64,000 bases of DNA from Pyricularia pennisetigena (lineage: Eukaryota; Ascomycota; Sordariomycetes; Magnaporthales; Pyriculariaceae), in assembly GCF_004337985.1 (NCBI RefSeq), contig NC_043742.1, positions 2,652,176 through 2,716,175 of the forward strand, in the 5' to 3' direction. The first letter of the stretch is position 1, and every line of letters begins with the position of its first letter. Shown in pieces: positions 55,979 to 64,000 of the stretch. Under the pieces are notes generated by a model. It searched no databases and was not told where the DNA came from. It saw only the letters and a list, made by a program, of their open reading frames with translations. Made by a program: the position numbers and the translations under genes.

Positions 55979-58900
55979 CTATTCCTCGTCAGAGTTCGAG
56001 TCGTTTACGATCGGTGTCCCTAGGCGTAAAGTGCGTTCGTGGCGCGCGGGGCGCTGGCGGGCCGCTCTGGGGCGGGCGCTGAAGTAGTTGGTGGCTATCG
56101 AAAACGCCTCAAAGCTTTTCGGTTGCCCGAAGCTTGTCTGGAAGAATTTCCAGCGTTGGGCGCGATTTGGCGGCCCGGCCGGCCGGTCGTTATCAGGCCA
56201 CGGCCAGTTTCTCCACACCGCCCGCGAATAGCGGCAGTGCACCGGGTGCTCAGGGGAGGTCCGCTTCCAGCACCAGGCACACGAGGTGTTTGCATCCTGG
56301 TGGTTGAAACGGTCATGGTAGGCTTTGAAATCGCCGTGGCCGGTCCTCATGGCCAAATAATGGCCCAGTAGGGGTCTTGGCAAACGCAGTTCCTCGGGCT
56401 CCTTTCTCGGTGTGTATTGGAATTTCCATTCCCTATATGCGGGGGACCGTTCACAGAGTTCTTTACGCCACCAGTCCTTCTCTATATTCGAAAGAATGGC
56501 TCTGAGGACCGTGCCGGCACCGCTATACGTGGTTTGCTGAGCCCTCGGGTCTGGGTCCGGCGGTCCGGCGGAGCCGGCCTTGGCCAGCTCGTCAGCCCGG
56601 TCGTTTCCCGGGATTCCCTGGTGCCCAGGGCACCAACGGACCCGAACCTCGGTACCTTGTTTTCGGAGTAGATCGACAAGGTCATGGAACTCCAGAAAGG
56701 CCCATTGGGACGAACGCGGCGCGTCGCCTCTAAGACCCCAAATAACCGAGGTGCTGTCCACACAAATCCAGATCCGGGCGCCTGGCTGGGCCTTGGCTGC
56801 CGCCTGTAGCCCTTTTAGGGCGCCAATCGCCTCGGCGTCGAAAACGTGGCTTTCCGGCGTAATAGATGCGGAGCCTGCGGCAAATTCCAGGCCCGCCCTA
56901 AAAGCGGCCCATCCGTACCCTATTTGGACGCAGTTGTTTTCGTGTTTTTCCGAACCATCCGTATATACCACGATATCGTCAGGTGATACCATGTCCAGCC
57001 ATTCGATAAAGCGGCGGGCCGCTTCCTCTTTCGGGACTCCTCCGGTGGGGTCAGTGCGAGAATCCGGGGCATTGCGAGGTGCGCGCAACTCTAGTCTCCG
57101 GATCCGCGGGAGAAGTTGTGCAGCCGTTTGCAGGGTCGTGGCCGAATGGCCCGAGTTGCGGGCACGAGCTGTTTCACGCAGGCGGCTGACAAGGGGGTGC
57201 CCCTTGTCCGCGAGCCTTAGTCGGGCGCCGTATTTCAGGCGGGTGTAGGCCAGCGCGACGCGGGCCGAGGGTAGTCCTGCGTCCCTGAGAACAGTGGACG
57301 AGGGGGTGGTTTTATACGCCGGGAGGATTGCCCGTGCCGCTAAAACCAGCGGTTTGTTCAGTGCTTTGAGGAGTCCTCTTTGCTTGTGCGCTGGGTTGTA
57401 CCATGCCTCGGCTGCGTAGGTGGCCGAGGAACCCACGCATGCCACCGCTGCCTTGCGAAGTGCAGCCGCAGGCGGTCCGTATCTTACTGCCCCAAAGCTT
57501 TTGAGGTGAGCAGCGACCGCCATTGCTTTGGCAGCCCTTTCGGCCACGTGGCGGCGCCCGTCTAGCCGTCGGCTGAACCAAAAGCCAAGCCAACGCATGC
57601 CCGGGTAACGCTCGGCCCCGGAGGCGCTTTGTCCGCGTCGACCGCCCGGTAGTTGGACCGGGGTAACCGTTCTACCATTAATCCGGATTTCCGGGTTGCG
57701 ACCGTGCCTTTTCTTAGTGATATGGATCACCTCTGTCTTTTCCGCTGCAAAATGGATTTTCTCTTCCGCCGCAATTTCGTGCATATCCCGGAGTTTATCT
57801 TCCAGCCAACGTACGTTCTCCTCCAACGAGGGTGACGATTTCCATGTAAGCACGTCGTCTGCGTATGCCAGCCGCCACTTCGCACCGTTTTTGACGAGGT
57901 ACGCCAGATATAGCATATATAGGATCGGGGAAAGGGGAGACCCTTGCGGGGTGCCGCACCCAAGCCGCCTAAAGCCCGTGGTCGTACCCTCCAGCCGGAC
58001 TCGGGCCTGGCGGCCGCTTAAAAAGTTAATCACGAACCTAAGGAGCATTTTACTAAACCCGAGGCTCCGCATTTTCCGTATCAATCGCCCATGGAGGAGG
58101 GCGTCGAAGGCGCCTTGGACGTCGCATGCGACAAGGGTGACTTCCTCCCCGCGAGCTAAAGCCTGCTCGATATCGTGGGCGAGGGCACAAACCAGATCCG
58201 TCGCCGATCGTTTGGGTAGGGCACCGCCGTGGGTGCAGCTAAGGAGCCCGTTGTCGTGTATGGCCCAAGCTATCCGGCGTGCAACGAGCCTCTCGAGGCC
58301 TTTTCCGATGCAGGAGAGGAGGGCTATAGGCCGCCAGGATCGAACGCTGCTCCGGTCTTTCTTCCCCGTTTTCGGTAGCATCGCGACTTCGGCCTTCTTC
58401 CAAGGCGCTGGGAAATGTCCGAGTTCCAGGCAACGTTGGTAGAGCCTGCGCACCGGCTCGGCCAACGAAGCCCATCCGGCTTTTAGTAGCCGGACGGTCA
58501 TTCCGTCGATGCCCGGGGACGTGCTCGTAACCCCAATGCAGGAGCGCTCCGCCTCTTCCGCACTAACCTGGGTGTCCCAAGGGATTTTAGCCTCGTCCGG
58601 CGACCAGGCCTCCAAGGGGTCTCCCTGCAGGTCATCCTCCGCCGAAAATCGGCCAAGCACCTCCCGTTGCAGTGCTTCCGCTTTTGCTAAAGGCTCGCTC
58701 ACTTGCTCGCCGTTAATAACCAGCGGCGGGGACCGGAGGCGTGGTCCGGCTCCCAGCCAGCCCACCATGTTCCACAAATCCTTATCGTCGCGCAGTTGGT
58801 CGATCCGGTGCCTCCAGTACTCCCGCTTCGCGGCCCGCACCCCTTTCGTGTAAGCTTTCTCCTCGGCAGAGGCGTTTGCCCTATTTACAGCGCTCCGCTT

Positions 58901-59866
58901 AACCCGCTGAAATTCGGCCCAAAGCCGTTGGCAGTTTTCGGTCCACCAGGGAGCCGAGCTGCCCCTTTTTCCCGCCGGCGTACCCACGACCCACGTCACT
59001 TGCTCCCATAAAGTTGTAAATTCAGCTACCCACGCGTCCAATGCGTAGCCATCGGCCGCGGATCCCGGGTCCGGCATATCTTGCATGCCAAAAGCAAGTA
59101 GCTCCGCGAACTTTGGTAGCCGGTCGTCCCTAACTGAGACGTTGACCGCCTCCGGGCGGGGGACGCCGCGCGTCCGCAGCGTGGTATAAAGAGATTCGTG
59201 GTCGGAGCCTGTGTAAAGACTGCTGTCAACCACAGTTACCGTGCTGGGGAGGTTGGAAAAAACCATATCCAGTAAACCCCCGTCGCGGTGGGTGGGCACG
59301 CCGATATTTCCTGTAAAATGCATGCCCTGGGCTTGCGCCCATGCCGTCAGTTGATCCCCTCCGCGTGCGTCTGTGCGGCCTGGCTGGTATGCAGCAGCCG
59401 CTACGTTAAAATCGCCGCCTATCACCGTGGGTCCATTTGGCACGGTATTGCATACCATTTCCAGCGCGGCCTCAGTACCCGGAGCCCTATATACGTTAAT
59501 AAACAATATTCCGTTAATTTCGAGCCAAAGTACGTCCCGCGTATTTTGGCCCTGCGGTAACCGTCGTTGTGCGGCCCCTAGGGCTGCCCCCTTCTTGACG
59601 TAGGTGAGCACCCGGGGCCGGAGCCCAGTCATGGCTTCGTAAGTGCTCGCGTGCCATTCGTCCACTGGCGCAAAGACATCATAGCCCGGGTGCGTTTGTG
59701 TAGTCGTCTTTAGCCCGCACCATGGCTCTTGGACGTTAACCAGGTCCACTTCTCTCTGGTGGCATAACTCCAACAGGCTCAGATGCACACCCATCCTTTT
59801 GCCTACGTTGGCCCAAACTACGTCGAGGCGTTCCCGCTGCATGTTGCCGAGCGAATATTTCGTCAT
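55979..59866 (-). CDS. LINE ORF2: AP-endonuclease, reverse transcriptase, RNase H
   Basis: 1295 aa. The EEP endonuclease (1-230) shows VNVQEPWCG, GGDFNVAAAA and SDHESLY with catalytic Asn, Asp and His. Reverse transcriptase (about 480-760) has RSWRPIALLSCIGKGLERLV, ACDVQGAFDALLHGRL, GTPQGSPLSPIL and the active-site YADD near 667. RNase H (about 955-1095) has YTDGSEKHEN, FDAEAIGALKG, CVDSTSVIW and WCPGHQGIPGNDRADELAK, a full Asp-Glu-Asp-His/Asp set. A CxxC...HxxxxC motif (CAWCWKRTSPEHPVHC) lies near the C-terminus. The start ATG overlaps the ORF1 stop by the tetranucleotide ATGA, which suggests termination-reinitiation. No frameshift or stop is seen. Confidence 0.96.
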   Translation of the reverse strand: MTKYSLGNMQRERLDVVWANVGKRMGVHLSLLELCHQREVDLVNVQEPWCGLKTTTQTHPGYDVFAPVDEWHASTYEAMTGLRPRVLTYVKKGAALGAAQRRLPQGQNTRDVLWLEINGILFINVYRAPGTEAALEMVCNTVPNGPTVIGGDFNVAAAAYQPGRTDARGGDQLTAWAQAQGMHFTGNIGVPTHRDGGLLDMVFSNLPSTVTVVDSSLYTGSDHESLYTTLRTRGVPRPEAVNVSVRDDRLPKFAELLAFGMQDMPDPGSAADGYALDAWVAEFTTLWEQVTWVVGTPAGKRGSSAPWWTENCQRLWAEFQRVKRSAVNRANASAEEKAYTKGVRAAKREYWRHRIDQLRDDKDLWNMVGWLGAGPRLRSPPLVINGEQVSEPLAKAEALQREVLGRFSAEDDLQGDPLEAWSPDEAKIPWDTQVSAEEAERSCIGVTSTSPGIDGMTVRLLKAGWASLAEPVRRLYQRCLELGHFPAPWKKAEVAMLPKTGKKDRSSVRSWRPIALLSCIGKGLERLVARRIAWAIHDNGLLSCTHGGALPKRSATDLVCALAHDIEQALARGEEVTLVACDVQGAFDALLHGRLIRKMRSLGFSKMLLRFVINFLSGRQARVRLEGTTTGFRRLGCGTPQGSPLSPILYMLYLAYLVKNGAKWRLAYADDVLTWKSSPSLEENVRWLEDKLRDMHEIAAEEKIHFAAEKTEVIHITKKRHGRNPEIRINGRTVTPVQLPGGRRGQSASGAERYPGMRWLGFWFSRRLDGRRHVAERAAKAMAVAAHLKSFGAVRYGPPAAALRKAAVACVGSSATYAAEAWYNPAHKQRGLLKALNKPLVLAARAILPAYKTTPSSTVLRDAGLPSARVALAYTRLKYGARLRLADKGHPLVSRLRETARARNSGHSATTLQTAAQLLPRIRRLELRAPRNAPDSRTDPTGGVPKEEAARRFIEWLDMVSPDDIVVYTDGSEKHENNCVQIGYGWAAFRAGLEFAAGSASITPESHVFDAEAIGALKGLQAAAKAQPGARIWICVDSTSVIWGLRGDAPRSSQWAFLEFHDLVDLLRKQGTEVRVRWCPGHQGIPGNDRADELAKAGSAGPPDPDPRAQQTTYSGAGTVLRAILSNIEKDWWRKELCERSPAYREWKFQYTPRKEPEELRLPRPLLGHYLAMRTGHGDFKAYHDRFNHQDANTSCAWCWKRTSPEHPVHCRYSRAVWRNWPWPDNDRPAGPPNRAQRWKFFQTSFGQPKSFEAFSIATNYFSARPRAARQRPARHERTLRLGTPIVNDSNSDEE

Positions 59867-61575
59867 ATCAATCGATGGGTTGCTTCCAAGTCTATCACAT
59901 CAGCGGGGCAAGGTTCGGCAGCCGCTGCGTCCTCCTCTATTTCGGCTGCCCAAACGATCTCGTCTTGCACGCGTTCCTGTTCAGCCTGCAGGAAGTTGCG
60001 GATGTCCGCCCCTGCCGCCTCGCATGGCCGCGCTCTTTTGTTTGAAATGCTCGATCGGGAGCTCGAGGTTTGCGAATGCTGCGATGAGGTGCTTAGGACC
60101 GGGATTGCAGGTGCTGGCTTTCGGCGGGCCGCCTCAGCCCGGTCGTTGATAATCGCGGCACGGTTGGCACGTCCGATTCTGCGGATCCCCTTTAGTTTAC
60201 GCTGTGAAGGTCGTTCAAGCTTCCCATTTACCACCAAAGGTCGGGCAGGGCAGTTCTCATGTCCGGATGGGAAATGGCCGTGGCAGTTAACGCATTTGGG
60301 GGCTGCCTTGCACGGCTCTTCCTCTGTCGCATGTTTTGCTTCACCACATATGCCGCAACGCGCTTGCCGTACGCAGCGACGTATTTCGCAATATCCCTGG
60401 CAGCCATCGTGGTGGTGTGTAATTTTGCGTGACTTTTCAACCTTCCGCGCACGCCCCGACACCCCAAAAAGCTGAAAAGGCTTTACGGGTTGGAGGAAAG
60501 ACACTATCCACGTGCCCTCAGCCGTATGCGGGTCGTATCCATGCCTGGAAATGTGCCAGTTGACTGGCTGCTGGCCTGCTGCCACGGTAATCTCCTCCTG
60601 GATTACATCATGTACGTCCTTTCTTCCGTCCAGGCAATTGAGCGTTCGGGGCACTCCAGAGACGGCGTATGTGTGCCAGGTTGTCGGGACAGTAACTTCC
60701 CGCGCGTCCAATGCGTCCATAATGGCCTTGACTGCGTTGGGGTTGAGGAGTTTTTGCCGTGTTTCCTCAGAGGCCACCGTAACACCCCAGCCCGTGGGGG
60801 TACGTTTGGCGTTTGGGATTTCACTGTGTGGCACCGAGACCAATTCGGCCAATTTGGTGGTTACCGCGTATGGCTCCCTCGTCACCATCCGCAATTTGTC
60901 ATTTACGCGGATCAGGATGCGGTTGGCCGGCTGTTCTGTCAAACGTTTCGGGGCTTGGGGGCGGTCCCGGCCCGATTGGGAGGGAGCTGCGGAGCTGTCA
61001 GGTGCATTGCCGGGCGTCGTACGTATCGGGTACGAGCGCGTGGCCGGGGTTAAAATTCGCATTGGGGCCGCCGCTGGTGGCGTGGCGGCTCGCTCGGCCC
61101 ATGTGACCGATTTGTTAATGGGCGTGCCTTTGCCTTTAGAGGCCGACGACGCCGTGCCCGTCCTTGTAATTAAGATGCTGCGCCTTTCGCTGGAACTGGT
61201 CGGCGAACGCGACGGAGAGCGCGAACGCTCTTTTTCAGGGAGGGTGCGACTGAGGAACCAGCCGCTGATCACATCGTCAAGTTCGAGAACAATTCTCCTA
61301 AGCGCGGCGTCCTCCGGGGCCTGTAAGCTTTCGAGCTTGGCTGCAAAAACCTCTTCGAGCCAGCTGCCGACTGTTTCCACGTTTTCCAGCTCCTGTTGCA
61401 GTGTTTTGATGGCCAGGGCCGGGAGGCTGGAGTACCTTCCGCGGCCGGCCGGCTCAGGCGCGTTAGCGGTGCGCGTGTCGAGAGATACGTGTTCCGACTC
61501 GGCCTGGCCCTGCGGAAAAGCCTGCGGCGTGCTCTGCGGGCGCGCGCGGCGGTTTGAGACCTCTGGTGAGGCCAT
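59863..61575 (-). CDS. LINE ORF1: gag-like nucleic-acid-binding protein with zinc knuckles
   Basis: 570 aa from ATG 61575. The N-terminal half is polar and Pro/Ser-rich. The middle resembles a gag/esterase-free ORF1 core (AVTTKLAELVSVPHSEIPNAKRT, GWGVTVASEETRQKLL). Three Cys-rich knuckles of CCHC type lie at about 385-440 (CEIRRCVRQARCGICGEAKH, CKAAPKCVNCHGHFPSGHENC). It binds element RNA in the ribonucleoprotein particle. A basic region (RKLKGIRRIGRANRA) follows. The stop TGA overlaps the ORF2 start. Confidence 0.93.
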   Translation of the reverse strand: MASPEVSNRRARPQSTPQAFPQGQAESEHVSLDTRTANAPEPAGRGRYSSLPALAIKTLQQELENVETVGSWLEEVFAAKLESLQAPEDAALRRIVLELDDVISGWFLSRTLPEKERSRSPSRSPTSSSERRSILITRTGTASSASKGKGTPINKSVTWAERAATPPAAAPMRILTPATRSYPIRTTPGNAPDSSAAPSQSGRDRPQAPKRLTEQPANRILIRVNDKLRMVTREPYAVTTKLAELVSVPHSEIPNAKRTPTGWGVTVASEETRQKLLNPNAVKAIMDALDAREVTVPTTWHTYAVSGVPRTLNCLDGRKDVHDVIQEEITVAAGQQPVNWHISRHGYDPHTAEGTWIVSFLQPVKPFQLFGVSGRARKVEKSRKITHHHDGCQGYCEIRRCVRQARCGICGEAKHATEEEPCKAAPKCVNCHGHFPSGHENCPARPLVVNGKLERPSQRKLKGIRRIGRANRAAIINDRAEAARRKPAPAIPVLSTSSQHSQTSSSRSSISNKRARPCEAAGADIRNFLQAEQERVQDEIVWAAEIEEDAAAAEPCPADVIDLEATHRLI

Positions 61576-61686
61576 GACGACCGGCGCCCGGAGGGCGAAA
61601 ATTCTTCAGCTGTTAAGCTTATTGGTGTGTTTGGGTGTGAATCGCTAACAAAGGTGGGTCTGACCCATGAATGTGGAGGATGCTTG

Positions 61687-61699
61687 CTAGCATATCCAG
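61687..61699. repeat. target-site duplication of LINE, right copy
   Basis: CTAGCATATCCAG, matching 55690-55702. Placed at the element's 5' end, so there is little or no 5' truncation. Confidence 0.88.
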
Positions 61700-62729
61700 G
61701 CTCGGTGTAAAGCCAAGGCTAACTGTAGTATAATCCAAGCCAGGTGTTTTCCTTCAATTACTCATTTCAGAATGTGAAAGAATGTTACTGATTTCCCATT
61801 CACGTTTACTAATAATTTCTACAGGAAGATACGGTTTAACAAAAGAAAAAAATTCTTTGGACATAACATAAACTTGCTGGAACAATCCCGCCACCGGCTT
61901 TTGTTGTTTGTCAACTGGGTCACCACTTCATCTCCCTCTGCGTTTGCATTCGGGCCCGTATTCTGCCATTTCCAAGATAGCTAAAGCTTCTAATAGGTTA
62001 TTTTAGACGCGGCGCAAGCGCCCGTGACCTCATGGCGCCACTGTCCTTCGTCACTAAAAGATGTATGACTCCTATTTTTCCGTCTTCCAAGAAAAATATC
62101 ATTTATGCAATAATATTTATAGAAGTTTACGAGAGATAATCTGGGATGTTGCTTTAGCAGGTAAGCGGTTCGCCCAACTCTTGCAGGGGCCAGACCTGGT
62201 AATACGGTGTATGTTAATCTGACGCTCGCGTTTCAAACCAATTATAGCACGGAAGTGGAACCCGGTTAAAATAAACGCCCCAACAGACTTGCTCACCGCT
62301 AATCGCCATCGGACTCTGCTGACTTTTCTATATCTTCAATCACATCCATAGCTTGCCGCGCCCCAAGTAGGTATATATGGACTTTGGTTTGCCTTGCCCC
62401 AGTCACTCTCGAGCTGTTGGTTTCACTACCCCAGGTGCACTTTGCTTCATTGGGTACTCTTTTTCAGCTTCGGTTTGTGTTAGTACCTCTGTTAATGGTT
62501 TAGATTCTCTTCCGTTTTTTTTAAACCCCTTCATTAGGTTTATTTACATTCGCTTGTTATACTATTAAGAACCTGTCTTCTGCCAAAATCCGGCTAGTCT
62601 TACAACTCTTTCTCCCTTTTCCAACAGGGTTGACTAATTTCACCGTTAACCGGCCGACCAAGACTCACATAACCCTCAATATATTATCCAGCCTTGAATA
62701 GTAGGTCAAATACCGGCAAATCAAACTAA
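61700..62729. other. AT-rich intergenic region, no gene recognised
   Basis: Flank beyond the LINE, with the promoter of the small secreted protein in the last 200 bp. A CT-rich stretch near 62610-62630 fits a fungal promoter. Confidence 0.45.
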
Positions 62730-63014
62730 ATGCAACTCTCGTGGATCATCGGTGTTACTCTTCTGGTTCAGTCTGTCTTGACCAGCCCACTGCTGTCGGA
62801 AGATCCTAGTGCACCTGTCATGCCGGCGGGAAACCGGGTGGCCGCCGACCTTTACGACCAGGACAAGATCAATTACACCGTTCCCCCCAGAACCTGCATG
62901 AAGGCGTGTCGTCGGGGCTACCCGGGCTTGTGGTGGTTCGGCGGCAAAACGTACTGCGAAAATCAGTGCGGCGTCAACAAAGGTAGTAAAAGGGGTAGCA
63001 GAAAGGCTACATGA
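62730..63014 (+). CDS. small secreted protein with two CX3C motifs (effector-like)
   Basis: ATG 62730 gives 94 aa. The signal peptide (MQLSWIIGVTLLVQSVLTS) is followed by an acidic, Pro/Asp-rich segment (SEDPSAPVMPAG, DLYDQDKINYTV) and a compact domain with exactly four Cys as two CX3C motifs: RTCMKACRRG and TYCENQCGVN, separated by 12 residues rich in Gly, Trp and Tyr. A Lys/Arg/Ser/Gly tail ends the protein. One sequon (NYT) is present. The cysteine layout matches the 22448 protein although sequence identity is low. It lies 1 kb from a young LINE, a common address for effector-like genes. Function is unknown. Confidence 0.72.
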   Translation: MQLSWIIGVTLLVQSVLTSPLLSEDPSAPVMPAGNRVAADLYDQDKINYTVPPRTCMKACRRGYPGLWWFGGKTYCENQCGVNKGSKRGSRKAT

Positions 63015-64000
63015 TGGCTGTGCAAGATTGCCAAGGTCTTGGATATTTGCTGGACGATCCAACGTTGAGCCGCGGGGTGGGAGTTTGAGCAAATTCAAGG
63101 GTTTCGTGGCCTTTTGTGTTATTGCAGGAATCTGGTAATAATATCGTCTGGGAAACCAGCCCATTGATGATGAGACTTGGGACGTTGGTATGCCTGAGGT
63201 ATGCGAACCTCCAGGGGGAACCGTGCAACCACAGTGCAGTGACACAAAAATGCGGATATAAAAATTCCACCAATAGTAGCTAATAGTCCAGATACGTGTG
63301 TTAGTTTTTCTTATTTACCTCGCCGTTTCTGGTCTGTTCTAGATTTGTTCTCCAAGTAGAGCCTCATCCCGTATGGCAAGTATGCAATGTTTCTCAAAGC
63401 AACGTAGCACAGCATTGATGAAGGTCAGCGTAGCGTCGTATCTACCACCCCAAATTCATGCAGGTTGGAGCATGTCACGGTCGATCTTGCCCTTGTGTTG
63501 CCATCATCATACATAAGCATTCGCAGCTAATATAAAGATTGGTGGCCACTAGAAGCATCCTTGGACTGTTGATACCAGATCCCGATATTATATACGACTG
63601 GTGAAAAGATAAGAAGAAAGAAAAAAACAAATCTCTTTTTTCCCCCAAGTCCTTGTCTTTATGGCAATGAAATGCCAAACTGAAAAAAAAAGTATATTTA
63701 GCTCCGGGTTGCACAATGAATTGTCGGCTCCTCAATCCATGCCGCCTCGAACCAACTCGGCAGATAACCAAGGCAAACTCGAAAGTCACCTACCCCCACA
63801 ATCTAGCTACCCCCAAACTTGGATCCTCCGTAAAAGGCCGGTCGATGTAGGCCCCAACCCAGCAGCTTTAGAGGGTGCACGCCAGAACAATTGACGCGCA
63901 ACATAACACGGCAACACATATTTCCAAAAATTTCGGGCGGCGATAAGGATCGCGTGTAACTATAGCAGTACGAATTAGTTTCCATATATCTTATTGGCAT
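63015..64000. other. intergenic, no gene recognised
   Basis: No supported coding sequence to the window end. A-rich and T-rich stretches lie at about 63605-63650. A gene may begin beyond the edge. Confidence 0.4.

Larger units (their letters stand above)
55703..61686 (-). mobile_element. full-length Tad-like LINE (non-LTR retrotransposon)
   Basis: The 5984-bp insertion is bounded by an 11-13 bp direct duplication and transcribed on the minus strand: 5' end near 61686, 111-bp leader, ORF1 (61575-59863), ORF2 (59866-55979), 276-bp 3' region, then a trinucleotide tail (TAG on plus, CTA on minus) at 55703-55729 in place of poly-A. Both ORFs are open throughout and every catalytic motif is present, so the copy looks young and possibly active. 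Domain order endonuclease-RT-RNase H fits the Tad1/I group found in fungi. It is clearly more GC-rich than its surroundings. Confidence 0.94.

Noticed and set aside
62377..62568. 63-codon frame starting at an ATG
   Set aside because: Phe/Ser-rich composition, no signal peptide pattern or motif; likely chance.

Overview
The window is nuclear DNA from a filamentous ascomycete (Pezizomycotina; Sordariomycetes is my best guess, the species cannot be named). The evidence is short 50-210 bp introns with GTAAGT/GTATGT-type donors and CAG/TAG acceptors, typical fungal gene families (GH20 hexosaminidase, S28 carboxypeptidase, FRE-type metalloreductase, DHA1 transporter, tyrosinase, GPI-anchored and small secreted proteins), a tRNA-Gly with a canonical 37/38 intron, and two transposons of fungal classes (pogo/Fot1 and a Tad-like LINE). 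One assembly gap (2206-2357) interrupts a gene.

Left part (1-20 kb) is ordinary genome: an apple-domain-like membrane protein broken by the gap, a tubby/LURP-one-like protein, the very-long-chain 3-hydroxyacyl-CoA dehydratase PHS1, a secreted GH20 enzyme, a mitochondrial phosphate carrier, a C2H2-like zinc-finger protein, a small mitochondrial membrane protein, a GPI-anchored Ser-rich protein and tRNA-Gly(GCC).

Middle part (22-45 kb) is accessory in character. A 10-kb block (24347-34433) holds an opine-dehydrogenase-family enzyme, a DHA1 MFS transporter, a SAM methyltransferase, a cytochrome P450 and a ferric/cupric reductase with a Met-rich ectodomain. This looks like a small biosynthetic cluster with no PKS or NRPS, and an opine-type metallophore or metabolite is a testable idea. 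It is followed by a frameshifted kinase pseudogene, a seven-exon tyrosinase, a secreted S28 peptidase and a small secreted Cys protein.

Right part (45-64 kb) is gene-poor and transposon-rich: a GC-rich fold-back repeat, an intact pogo/Fot1 element (42-bp terminal inverted repeats, TA target duplication, DD35D transposase), a VOC-fold protein, an AT-rich desert, and a full-length LINE (two intact ORFs overlapping by ATGA, a (TAG)n 3' tail and an 11-13 bp target-site duplication). Just beyond it is a second small secreted protein with two CX3C motifs, resembling one at 22.4 kb. Exon boundaries were read by eye from splice consensus, frame continuity and family conservation; no alignment was run.
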